Below are positions 1 through 9,364 of a DNA stretch of 16,997 bases, piece after piece (position 1 is the first letter of the stretch; each line of letters starts with the position of its first letter). Position numbers and translations under genes: made by a program. Location of the stretch: assembly GCA_900169235.1 (NCBI GenBank), contig FWCC01000571.1, forward strand, positions 1 to 16,997. Direction: 5' to 3'. This DNA comes from Zarea fungicola. Lineage: Eukaryota; Ascomycota; Sordariomycetes; Hypocreales; Cordycipitaceae. The notes beneath the pieces are model-generated. The model saw only the letters and a list, made by a program, of their open reading frames with translations, did not search any database and had not been told where the DNA came from.

Positions 1-71
1 TTTATGACTGCCAAAGGGATAATGTACACGGCGCAGTTATGTACCTTCTAGCCAGGCCTAGGCCTATAACA
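1..71 (-). repeat. Partial LTR (5' part) of the Gypsy element, truncated by the window edge
   Basis: Read on the minus strand from 69 down to 19, this matches the start of the LTR at 11382-11432. The 51 aligned positions differ at eight sites, and every difference is a C-to-T or G-to-A transition with this copy carrying the T or A. The match ends just after a shared ACATTAT, beyond which the sequence (1-18) is unrelated. It is separated by about 25 AT-rich bases from a second LTR copy (about 95-294), so two LTR-derived pieces lie in tandem here. Whether it is a solo LTR, the edge of another element, or a rearranged remnant cannot be told from the window. Confidence 0.75.
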
Positions 72-94
72 CTTATTATTTATATATAATTATT

Positions 95-294
95 ATAGTC
101 GGTGTCTATTAGATCGTTATAGTAAGGGTGACTAGAAGTTATCTATATTTACTTAAGGAGAAGAAGGGTCTAACTAGCTATAAGGTCACTATAAGTTCTT
201 ATAGGGGTAGTTATAAGATCCTTATTAGCTTTACTATATATATAATATATATAGTATAGTTATATACTTTCTACCTAGGCCTAGGCCTATAATA
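95..294 (-). repeat. RIP-degraded LTR copy in inverted orientation relative to 11380-11552
   Basis: The reverse complement of about 95-200 aligns with 11440-11552, sharing long blocks such as CTTATAGTGACCTTATAGC and CTTCTCCTTAAGTAAATATAG. The distal end (about 270-294) carries the same AGGCCTAGGCCT subterminal motif as the LTR start at 11382. The copy is about 200 bp, so it also covers about 40 bp that are missing from the right-hand LTR at the NN gap. No gag-pol sequence adjoins it, so it is a solo or orphan LTR. Its outer end lies about 11 bp beyond the stop codon of the chitinase gene at 305. Confidence 0.8.
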
Positions 295-304
295 TTACCC
301 CTAA

Positions 305-3300
305 TTATAGCATGCATTGCTTGGTAAGACGCCCAACAATCTCATTCTTGCGTTGGAACTCGGGCGTGAACAATTTCAGCGATTTGGAGTCCAATGCTCT
401 CTTCGCGTCCGCAGCCTCCTTGAAGCCCTTTCTCGGGCCTTTTGCCCGAACGCCACCAGTGCCACTGGCACCGACAAGCATTGTGAGCACCGCAAACGGT
501 ACCGACGACGGATCGTTGATAATCTCCTCAATCGCCAGCGCTGCATTGCCAATCTCGCCGACAATCAGCGCCGTCTGGGCGATACGCGCCGCCCCGCCCA
601 AGAGACTCGCGGCCTGTCCCGCAAAGGGGATAACGGAGAAGATAATGGTGAGAATCATAATCACGAGCTCGCGCGTCCTGGTCTTCTTCTGCTGCTCGCC
701 AATCTCCTTGATCTGCTTGATGGAGTCGAACGAGTCCTCGAGCATGAACAGCGGCAGCGCAAACGAGTCCAGCACGTCCGTGCTGTCGGCGTCGGGGAAG
801 CCCCAGCGCATCTGCGTGTACTGGTCGACGCCAACGTTAGCCATGTCCCTGATCCTGGGCATTGCCTCGGTGATGACCTGCTTGGGGTTCTCAATGTCGA
901 TCTTGGACTTGTCGTTGATGCGGCGCGGGAAGTTCTTGCGCATGTAGTAGTTGGAACTGCAGAACGCCGCCTCAGGACAAGTCGGTAGGGGACCGCACTC
1001 ACGGCACGGGTCAACGATGGCGTGGTCGCGGAACGTGATCCACGTCTTGTTGATGCCCGTGTGCTCACCCAGCGCGCTGTAGAACCCTTCCTCATCGCGC
1101 ATGGTGAACTCGACGATGCGGGGTCCCGGGCGCATGCCGAGGTCGTACTCCAGGGTCGCCTCGGTGCAAGGGCCGGAACCCTTGTTCTTTCGTGTCTCCC
1201 ACTTGCAGTCCATGTACGGGAGGCCCTTGCCGCGACCAATGGCGAGGAACTCGTCAAGGCGGTCGTCGATGGAATCTTTGACCCAGTCCGCATACCAGCC
1301 AAACTGCGCATCATTAGCAACGCATCGTGTTGGTATTGGGCAAGATGCATACCTTGTCATCGTATCCTGTGGAGACTTCATCGAACTTGGTCATGGCCTC
1401 TTCAATGGCAACGGTGAAGTAGCGCGTGAGCGCCATTCCTCGACAGTGCATTGGAACTGAACCAATGTCCTTGTCAAAGCCTTCCAACGTGGTCGGCCAA
1501 GAGCTTTGGTCACATTCGGCCGTGTCGGTCTGAATGTTCCAATCTCCTTCTATAACAGGCCCATCGTAGTATTCTGCGAGATCAAGTGCCCAGTCAGTAG
1601 TTCCACCAAAGTTCAGCCCTTTAATCCACTCTCGTCGCCTCGCCTTCGTGGTGTCGGTCATGTAAGCGACCCAATCGGTAACTCTTTCGTTTTGTGTGCC
1701 ATCTGTGTAGAGTATTAACAAACGTTTAATATGCATTATTCCGTCACCGAGGAAGGCGAAGTTCGTCATAATATAGACATACTAGTTTGGTTAGCGCCTT
1801 CGTCAAGAACGGGAGAGGTTCAGCATACCATATCATAATATCCGAATCCGAAGGCTCATCGTACCACCATTTAGCCTGAAGTCCATTGCTACCTGAGTGT
1901 CTATTGTCCCAAATTGTCAATATTTCCGCATTGGAGACTGGTTCATAGTTGTGTTAGCATATATGGTGACAGGACGCAGTGTTCTAAAGCGATTGATGAC
2001 CATTATACGTACTGTACCCACTTGTGCCCGTGCAGATACCAGGTTCGGCGTCGGACTCAAAGAATGATCCTGTGAATAGGCATTCAGGCGATGTACATTT
2101 CGAGTCCTTCATACGGAAGCTGCGACCATAGCTAGAGATACCGACGAAGAGCTTCCAAGGTGGAACTCCTGCCTTTGTGACCAGAGCCAATGAGCTGTAC
2201 GTCTCGGTCTTGTTAACGTGCGAGCGCAGACAGTTGCCAGTCGGGCAGCCAGGGTTCGTAAATTTGTTGCCGTAATCCCACTGCCCGTGCAGGTCGTACG
2301 TCATCAAGACCATATAGCTGACGACCTCGGCCATTTCCTTGACAGGGAACCCTCTGAGATACCAGTATGACGACGGCAGGGCAATTGATAGGGTGCGGTG
2401 ATTCTCGCCAACTAGATGATCCTTCATAATCTTGAGAAACTGTAGATAGTTCTCGCCTTCATCGGCGTCGCCGCCTGGCACGCCAGGAATGTCCCACGCG
2501 CCAGGGTACTCCCAGTCAAAGTCGACTCCGTGCAAGTCGTATTTGTTCAGGAATTCAACAACATTTTTGGCCGTCGTCCCACGGTTTCCGGGCTTCACGG
2601 CATTGCGGAAAATTTGATAACTTCCTGGCTCTGTAGACGCAGCCCATCCGCCAAAAGAAAGAATCTTCTTGAAGGGCATCCGCGTCCCCACAAACTCGTC
2701 GAACTGGTCCTTGGCGTCGTCGGGGATCTTTACTTGAAAGTTGTCCGTCAATACGGCAAACGCAAAGTGGACGTGAGTGAGACCCTTATTCTTCGAGAGC
2801 TCGAGGGCGTCCATACGGAGACAAGGACGGCTGGGGTTGTAACCCTGGAAGTAGCCCAGGTTCGCAAAGCCACCAGGAGTCATCTCATTTCCGACAATAT
2901 CCATGCCACAATTCGAGATGCAACCGTTTTTCTTATCCTCGAAAGAGCCTGGAGCACCAGTTTCCGAGGGCGACTCGATGCAAAACTCCTCCGATATGCC
3001 GCAGAAGCCCCATCCTGAGCAACATGCGTTCAGCGGACAAGGGTTTAGTTTGGCCAGATCCCAGCCTGTGAATTCGCCAGAAGGTCGCTTTGTGCCAATC
3101 TTCTGCGGGCCACAGGCAATATCTGGAAGCTGAGCCGGCATGGGTGTATTGCCTTTGCTGATGCAGATGATCTGGCCGAGCTGCATTCGGCCGCAGCCTG
3201 ACCAGCCCCAGGTGTTCTTATTGAGTTTCGCGACTGCTCCAGTCTGCATGCCATAGGACTCCTCGATGCCCCAGCAGTCATCTTTTTCTTTTACGGCATG

Positions 3301-4568
3301 TGTTCTGCAGGTGCCGTCTGGTTGCGGCTGAAGTGGCGTCTCAGGGAGCGTGCCTTCAGAGCAGCATACCAATTGTTCTGGCTGGAGGGTACTGCAGAGA
3401 TTCGGCTTGGGGTTGAACTTTATGAATTGGGCACCACGAATATTGCACTTTGATGCAAGAGACGCACAACCGTCCTCTTTTTCTACCGGGATGGCACGGC
3501 ATTCACCTCGCCGCCGCAGGGCGAGGGTCTCATTTGCTGAGGTTGTACCAAGGATTTCGGTTCCGTTATCGGGCGCGGACGATGCTAGAAACGTCAAGGG
3601 AACAGTTTCTTCCACAAGTACGGCACCGGCATGATCCAGGCAGCCGCCTCGAGCCCAGACCTGAACAGTCTTGCGCGCGGTATCCAACTTGTGGACTCCA
3701 TGAACGGCGATGACGCCGGTCGTTCTAGAATATTGCTGCGCGGTATTACATGATTGCATCGACTGTATTCCGGATCTGAACTTTGCACTATCAATTGGTC
3801 AGAATCTGTTTGATTGGCTCCAGACAAAATGGCAACGTACCTGTACTCATCAAACAGATGCCCAGCATCGTCCGTCAAAACATCTGCACCGATGTACATG
3901 CCAACGTAGGCAGAACCAGACTTTGAAAACATGATACGAACACCACAACTTGGATTTTCAATCATGTACACCGCGATGTTAGAAGACGCCGTAGCAGCAT
4001 CGTCGCCAGATACGAGCATGCTCGGTCCCGCCGTCAGTTTGACTGGTACAACAAATTTGCTTGCACCACAGCTCTCGGCTGGCTTAGAAGAACCGTTTTT
4101 ATTGTAAATCGCGCCATATTGAACTTTTTCACTGCGGCGACGGCGCTCAGATCGTGCCCGCTTTGTGTTGGAAGACACGACGGGGCCCTTCAAAGAGCAT
4201 ACGCGGATAGTGGCTCTGTCGTCAGTGAAAGTGTGGACGTTCATGTCGAAGAGCAAATCATGTTCACACTGATCCAAGAGTGTGGGGTCGTGGATGTGAG
4301 TCCATAGTGCAGGATCAGGTCCTACTTCCTGACAAGACTTTGGACAGTTATCAAAAAGGGGTGTGGTGAGCGGATCATTGGCGATGTTTGGTACGGCTCT
4401 TCCAAGAGGGTTGGCCTGAAAGGCTTGGGAACCAAGGTTTGATCGGTCGATGAATGAACTTTTGGGAGAAGAGGCCGAATAGCGTCGGTGCATTGCATGA
4501 TGCCTGCTGGCCGCAGATGCCACAGAGAGGTGTGCCAAAAAGCCAATGGCTACTCGAAGGGATACCAT
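305..4568 (-). CDS. Killer-toxin-like (subgroup C) GH18 chitinase with two LysM and one CBM18; probable frame break
   Basis: A secreted endo-acting chitinase of family GH18, expected to hydrolyse beta-1,4 GlcNAc polymers. Proposed exons on the minus strand: 4568-3841, 3787-2013, 1937-1829, 1702-1353 and 1303-305. Introns have GTACGT or GTATGC donors and GATAG, CCAG or CAG acceptors. The product is about 1,320 residues, usual for this class. In order: signal peptide (about 1-20), N-terminal domain with two Arg-rich RRRR-type stretches (about 130-150), LysM (about 338-385), LysM (about 402-453), Cys-rich CBM18 (about 467-517), and GH18 from about 552. The GH18 active-site block HGVDFDWE is at about 662-669, with Glu669 as the acid. 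SGY joins ISNAEI across intron 2, and the barrel ends with NFGGTTDWALDL in exon 4. A long Cys-containing tail with a hydrophobic Gly/Ala-rich stretch ends at 305. Exon 3 and exon 4 are out of register by one base with every canonical junction I could find that keeps the conserved blocks, so the copy may be a pseudogene or contain a sequence error. Confidence 0.88.
1304..1352 (-). other. Intron 4 of the chitinase gene (49 nt)
   Basis: Donor GTATGC after codon AAG, branch site GCTAATG, acceptor GCGCAG. Splicing is phase 0 and joins GYDDK to FGWYADW, linking the end of the catalytic region to the C-terminal tail. Confidence 0.87.
1938..2012 (-). other. Intron 2 of the chitinase gene (75 nt)
   Basis: Donor GTACGT, branch site GCTAAC, acceptor ACCAG. 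Splicing restores the GH18 family sequence SGYISNAEI across the junction in phase 1. Reading through instead meets a stop at 1984. Confidence 0.88.
3788..3840 (-). other. Intron 1 of the chitinase gene (53 nt)
   Basis: On the minus strand the intron opens with GTACGT and closes with AATTGATAG, with a TCTGACC branch-like site about 15 bases before the end. Removing it joins the N-terminal frame (ending in DEY) to the frame containing both LysM modules and GH18, in phase 2, with no stop. The other nearby AGs give the wrong frame. Confidence 0.85.
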
Positions 4569-5705
4569 TTTGAGCGGCGTACGACGCTCAATGACTGTCT
4601 CTCGCAGTTAAGAGAAGTTACAATCACTAACAACTTTGTTTGGCCAGAGATGACACTCAATTAACCACTCATATATTACAACGAATATTTAAGTATTCTG
4701 CTCTAGTAGCCATCAGTCTTTCTGCTCTCGCAAGGCGAGCCACGGTCCATTGATATTACTTGGCTCCACCTCCAAACAACCCTGGATATGCAGCTGAATT
4801 TTTTCTTCGTGCTATGGATACGTGCATATCGCGAAAAGCCGTTCTTCAATCCGGATACGTCTTCAGCCGAGTCCAATAGTGCAGTCTTGGCTAATGAAGG
4901 TGGCTTTCAGACTGAAACTCCAAAGAAACTGCCGCAGATTTTGATGCTTGTCCGTATGCTTGTCGTTGAAAATCTGTCAAAGTGTCGCGTGATGAAGGCA
5001 GCCCCTGCATTGGTGGTCTTGGCCAGAGCCTTGTTTTGATGGGGCAAAGAGGATCTTGTTGAACGGAATTCTTTTAACCCTACACAATGGAACCTTTAGA
5101 CTTGGCACCGAATTACGGAAATATCTCATATATTCATACACCACGTGCTTAGTTTATGCAAACGTTTTCGAACATTAATTCATGTGCTAATAGTATGATT
5201 TACTTTTCCTAGCCTAGACTGGCCCTGCACGAATGCATTGGCACTCTGTGCAGGTTTTGCCTACTCTATTGCGTAGATCGATGCCTGTAAAGCAATGAAT
5301 TGCCTAAACTGCCAAGATAAAGTCCAAATACTAGTAGAACACTTAATCCACACTGGATACAATAAGCTTAATGTTGGTGACTGTTGGCATCCCTGTCTCC
5401 TACTGTGGAGTTGACACAGTGGGGGCGAGATGCGACGGATGCAGGCGGTATGAAAGAATAGTCTAGATTTTCTACTCGAACTCAAGTTCATCCACTCGCG
5501 GAAATTACCTCGGAGAGGATATGAAGTCTCGGCATTGTTCAATTACTGTTGTGTTTCCGCGGAGGGACTTGACAAGCCCAGGTCCCATGTCATGGAGCGA
5601 CTGAATTCGGTGCATATACAGACATCGGCTCGTCCCATTTGCAAGCTCTCTTGCCTTCCGCACAGGAATCGCTACGATTGCAACTCTTAATTCCGTATTT
5701 CTAGA
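4569..5705. other. Intergenic region between two divergent genes; promoter side of both
   Basis: About 1.1 kb separates the chitinase start (minus, 4568) from the secreted protein start (plus, 5706). I see no convincing gene. The short open frames here (for example 4788-5039 plus and 5261-5729 minus) have no recognisable domain, no plausible splicing and no signal peptide. On the minus strand a TATA-like run (GTAATATATG, about 4672-4681) lies about 105 bases upstream of the chitinase ATG and could be its core promoter, but this is weak. Base composition is ordinary, unlike the AT-rich repeats at the window ends. Confidence 0.5.
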
Positions 5706-6766
5706 ATGCGTCTCCAATTCTGCATGCACTGGATCTTATCCGCAGGCAGCTTGCTCGGATATGTTCAGGCAGATGAACTTACACATCGCAGGGAAAAGAT
5801 AGTCCTATACCTCCTTTACGACATTTTCTGGTAAGAAATACTATATTCATGATTTTTTAAAAGAGTTAAATCTGATTGTTTTACCAGCGATATATATGGA
5901 GCCGGCGGCCAAAAGATGATTTATGCGCACAACCCCCAGCACCCCTGGCCCAGAATGAGAAACAGGGGCATGAAGACGACCGATGGGAGATTCACCTACC
6001 CGGAATTCATGGCTCGCGCCAGTGGCAACAGCATGCTGCCCGATAAGATTAACTGGGATATCCGTAGCCCAGTTGATGTGGGTATCAAGGAAGCTCTTGG
6101 CGACCTGACAAAGAACAACATCGGTGGCTCGACAATGGACGTTGGAGAAGCGTCGCCAGACCTCAAGTCCTGGAAGCCTCCTAAAGATGACGCTCTCAAG
6201 ACGAATTTCGTTGAGTTGCATGAACGCGCTCTTGCGAAATACCGCGAGTTGTCACTCAATCCCGCTTTTTCTAGACTCATTGGTGACCGCAGAGAAGTAG
6301 TGACACTGCTCTTCAGTCAAATCTATACTTCCCGGCGCGAGGAGACTATGAACTGGGTGGCCGAGCATCTCAAAGGAAAGTATCCGAATATTGTCGCCCC
6401 GGAGACGGCTTCCTCAGTTGAGGGAAGAAAGCCATACTTAAAGGTCAACATTGAGGCGAGCTTGGCGGCCTACACCGATGCTGATGGGAAATTTACCGGT
6501 GCTTTTGGGGATGAATTTAAGGACCGGAACACATTCATTTCTTTCGTAAGTGACTTATCGGCTATATAGCTGCTGACATATTTTCAATCTGATCTTGCTC
6601 TGTACTTACAACGTTTCAGGTGGACGAAAACGGGAAGCCACCTAAGAAAGGGAACGTAGTTCCTTCACCGAGTGGCCTGCACTGGAGAACCCTTCGCACA
6701 TGGCATAGAGCGTATGCCTTCAACTTGATGAGCTCTGAGACGGCCAAAATATGTTTTCGTCCGTAG
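5706..6766 (+). CDS. Unrecognised secreted protein, 309 residues, three exons
   Basis: I do not recognise the family. Proposed exons: 5706-5830, 5888-6545 and 6620-6766. Intron 1 (57 nt) has GTAAGA and TTACCAG; intron 2 (74 nt) has GTAAGT, CTGAC and TTTCAG. Phases are 2 and 0, and the total is 310 codons including TAG. The ATG follows an in-frame TAA at about 5688. The first 22 residues look like a signal peptide, with cleavage after YVQA. The mature protein is hydrophilic, rich in Lys, Asp and Glu, with short amphipathic helices around residues 125-200. It has exactly two cysteines, at about 42 and 306, so a single disulfide could tie its ends together. No transmembrane segment follows the signal. 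A secreted effector-like or enzyme role is possible, but nothing in the sequence names one. It lies between the chitinase and the 549-residue gene, is divergent from the former and convergent with the latter. Confidence 0.82.
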
Positions 6767-6836
6767 GAATCTAGCTAAAACAAAAAAAAGTGCACTGTCG
6801 ATCGTCAGTCGTACCAGACAGCAAATTTGTAGTTAG

Positions 6837-6842
6837 AATAAA
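6837..6842 (+). terminator. Likely polyadenylation signal AATAAA for the 5706-6766 gene
   Basis: A canonical AATAAA followed by further A residues lies 71 bases after the TAG stop. The surrounding sequence is AT-rich, as expected for a fungal 3' UTR. The convergent gene ends at 7037, leaving about 270 bp for both 3' ends. I see no equally clear signal for that gene. Confidence 0.5.
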
Positions 6843-7036
6843 AATGCGTAAACTCGAAGCAAAACTGTCTATATATTTTAATGCGGGAGTAACATAAGTT
6901 GTTTTATACATTCTCCAAGTATTAACCTGTCAGGAAAGCTGCGCCGTATTATATCTCCAGAACCTCTTGTTTTTTTGTGAGTGCGCATTCTATGCTAGCT
7001 TGTCTGTTTGGATGTGGATGACTACACTTCATACCG

Positions 7037-8686
7037 CTATAGCCTTCTTTCCCCCGGCTTCATTGGCACATGCCATATATACTTGTGTAGCAGACGAAGA
7101 TCAAGCCCACATCTGTGGTTCAGATCCTGTGCGTCCGTAACAGAAACCTGGTCCTGTCGATGGGCATCAACTTCGCCGTCCTCGGACGGCTCAAGTTCTT
7201 TTTCAATTAAAAGTTCTTTGTTGTTGAAGTAAGGTTCGCGATCAAAAAATTGGAAGTCTTTAACATCGATACCTGCGTCCTTTGCTTCTTTCAAGACCAT
7301 TTCCAAGAATTTAGGGTTGTCAGACTTCCGCGCGGCCAAGTATATGGCACTGGTGGGCGGAAAATGCAGACACCTGTAGTTGTCTTCATAGTCGCACATG
7401 ATGGATGCCACCAGCGCAGTCTCTCTCATAGATGGCGCCCTTTCGAACATATCCGCTAGGGTGAATCGGTGTGGCTTCTGAGGCCACCATAGCAGGAAAG
7501 GCTGAGGCTTTTCCGGGTTCCACCCATATTCAAACTCTTGTCGGTCATTTGACATGATCCTTCGAGCAGAGATTGCCTTTTGGATCTCTTTGCGCTGGAA
7601 TTCCCCGACTCGTTTTGCGAGTTGGGTGTCCTTGTCTAGCTGAGTGGCAAAGAAACGAGCGAACATTGGCTGGTGATGGATGCCCCGCACGACGCAGAGA
7701 AATTCCAAGTTACTCATGTAAACTGGTCGCCGTACGAGTCGTGAATAACGGTCAATGTCTCCATGGTAGGCAGCCATGTGTATGAGAAGCGTCTTATTGA
7801 CAGTCGGCAAATCTCGCGGCAGAGGCGTATACAAGAGTTCAACCTCATCATCGCGAAGCTGGACCGGAGTGTCTTCGTCATTGAAATCTCGACTGATATA
7901 TTGAGTCTCGGTGATACAAGGTAGTTGATCATAGTCTCCTCTGCTATCAGACTCTGTATCTAGCTGCAATGGATAATGTGGGTAGCGCCAAAGCATACGG
8001 CGAACATTTGTATCGCCGTTCAGATAGGCTGGGTACTGAGGATTGGATATGTTGATGCTCCTCTTATAGTCGTCCATGATAGCGTATCTGTATGTTGCAG
8101 ACATTATTTGATGGTAAATGATCTTTCCACCAGGAGTCAGACTTTCACGAGCCTCCTCTGCAATGGAAACATCTGGCAGCAAGTCAAGCTCAGCATATAG
8201 CCTGTCCATGCCGGCGGCAGCGCATGCTCGGCCTACTTGATATCGCATGTCAGGGTACCGGGCAGCCAATGCACGGTATGTATCCTCGGTTGCAAATTCG
8301 GGATGCCATATGCAGTAAGGAACTCTCGTACGCTGTGGGTCATGCTGACCATTTTCCATCTCAAGGCCCAACTCCTCTGGAGCGGGAATGATGTTGCTCA
8401 TGATAAGGCGAGCATTGCGAGCCCTGGTAAAGTCCGGGTTACGATGCGCATTCTCTGAAGCACAAAGCTCTGTTATTTCGGGACTTTCTGCGTATTCAAT
8501 GTGACTGCGAATACCGCGGATGGCAGCTGCACGGCTAACAGGATGGTCCAGTCTCAAGGGAATTCCGTCACCGCTTATGGCAAGGCGGGCTGCCACCTTC
8601 TCAGCATCATCATTCAAGTATTCTGATGCAGATTCGGCGGTACCCATGAATGTTGGGAAAACGGTGCCGGTAGCAAAACATGCCAT
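7037..8686 (-). CDS. Uncharacterised 549-residue protein with ankyrin-like helical pairs
   Basis: A single uninterrupted frame. The ATG is preceded by an in-frame TAA about 27 bases upstream, so the start is secure. There is no signal peptide or transmembrane segment, so it is probably intracellular. Three stretches resemble degenerate ankyrin-type helix pairs: about 133-167 (TYRALAARYPDMRYQVGRA), about 297-321 (TLLIHMAAYHGDIDRYSRL) and about 446-475 (AIYLAARKSDNPKFLEMVL). Between the first two are a conserved-looking LLPDVSIAEEARES block and an acidic segment (about 243-285). The overall pattern matches, from memory, a family of hypothetical proteins common in Hypocreales with no assigned function. 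A GTATAT near 7083 could be a donor, so the last dozen residues are less certain. It is convergent with the secreted gene at 5706 and divergent from the LysM gene. No function should be inferred from position alone. Confidence 0.85.
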   Translation of the reverse strand: MACFATGTVFPTFMGTAESASEYLNDDAEKVAARLAISGDGIPLRLDHPVSRAAAIRGIRSHIEYAESPEITELCASENAHRNPDFTRARNARLIMSNIIPAPEELGLEMENGQHDPQRTRVPYCIWHPEFATEDTYRALAARYPDMRYQVGRACAAAGMDRLYAELDLLPDVSIAEEARESLTPGGKIIYHQIMSATYRYAIMDDYKRSINISNPQYPAYLNGDTNVRRMLWRYPHYPLQLDTESDSRGDYDQLPCITETQYISRDFNDEDTPVQLRDDEVELLYTPLPRDLPTVNKTLLIHMAAYHGDIDRYSRLVRRPVYMSNLEFLCVVRGIHHQPMFARFFATQLDKDTQLAKRVGEFQRKEIQKAISARRIMSNDRQEFEYGWNPEKPQPFLLWWPQKPHRFTLADMFERAPSMRETALVASIMCDYEDNYRCLHFPPTSAIYLAARKSDNPKFLEMVLKEAKDAGIDVKDFQFFDREPYFNNKELLIEKELEPSEDGEVDAHRQDQVSVTDAQDLNHRCGLDLRLLHKYIWHVPMKPGERRL

Positions 8687-9364
8687 TGCTCTTTCGCAGT
8701 TGTATTTCGGTTACTTCGCCGTCGATTAAACAGGATTGAAGCTTGTGACTCTCCGCCTGCGGGGTTAGCAACCAACCCTAAATATAAGTATAAATGTCAC
8801 GCAGATATGGGATAATAGTCAGACCTTGGTGTGGCTGGCCACTTTTTGGCGCAACAATAAAGGTAGATCGCTTTGTGGATTTAATGGTTCAGGCGACTGG
8901 CCTCGTCCACTTTCCCTCTGAAGAAACTCTCCTGTCCCACTCCAGTCACAGCGGGGTCTGAACTTCTGATTACAAGTAAGCCTGACGGGGCGCCTAGCTT
9001 CTAGACTCAATAAATATTGGTGGACCACACTGCGGTCTGCGTATAGCGTCTCTTGGCAAGAGCTGGGCAAACAACTTCGGCTTTGGGCCCCACGAAGCTT
9101 AGAAAAAGTGTGAATTCCAGCTGCAGGTCAAGTGGGAGATTAATATTGGATGTGACTCATAAACGGAAATTGCTTTGGAAGACGGTGGATGTCAGGACTC
9201 TGGTGAGTTGCGACGGTAGTTCTAAGTGCGACGGGCTTTGCAGGCAGCAGAATACTAGACGGAGAAGTTGATATAAAAGATCAGTTTCAGTTTCACCTCT
9301 TCGCCAAAAAGGGAAGTTGAGCTCAGGAGCCTCTCTCTTGATTTTACTCCCCCAATCAGTCACA
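8687..9364. other. Divergent intergenic region upstream of the 549-residue and LysM genes
   Basis: 678 bp between two divergently transcribed genes. The minus-strand frame at 8819-9070 has no recognisable domain and is likely chance. An AT-rich stretch at about 8777-8793 (minus reading ATTTATACTTATATTTAG) lies about 95 bases before the 7037-8686 gene's ATG and could serve as its core promoter. The other side has a clear TATA box (separate entry). Confidence 0.5.
9272..9278 (+). promoter_or_regulatory. TATA box of the LysM gene
   Basis: TATAAAA lies 93 bases upstream of the ATG at 9365, followed by a pyrimidine-rich leader (TTTCAGTTTCACCTCTTC), an arrangement common in highly inducible fungal promoters. 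The start site itself is not visible from sequence. Confidence 0.6.

Noticed and set aside
312..988. Two plus-strand frames of over 200 codons opposite chitinase exon 5
   Set aside because: They are antisense shadows in GC-rich coding sequence, with no signal peptide, splicing or recognisable domain.
661..1350. Second long minus-strand frame (229 codons) inside the chitinase tail
   Set aside because: It is an alternate-frame shadow of exon 5 and its Ser/Arg/Thr-rich product has no domain. The spliced chitinase frame has clear family features.
4788..5039. 83-codon plus-strand frame beginning MQLNFFF
   Set aside because: The start looks slightly signal-like, but there is no domain or supported splice site and it lies in the promoter side of the chitinase.
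5420..5465. RCDGCRRYERIV-like string suggestive of a zinc finger relic
   Set aside because: It has only two cysteines, is followed at once by a stop, and has no continuation in flanking frames or plausible introns. Chance is the simpler reading.
5261..5729. Two overlapping minus-strand frames (93 and 74 codons)
   Set aside because: No recognisable content, and they overlap the start of the supported 5706-6766 gene on the other strand.
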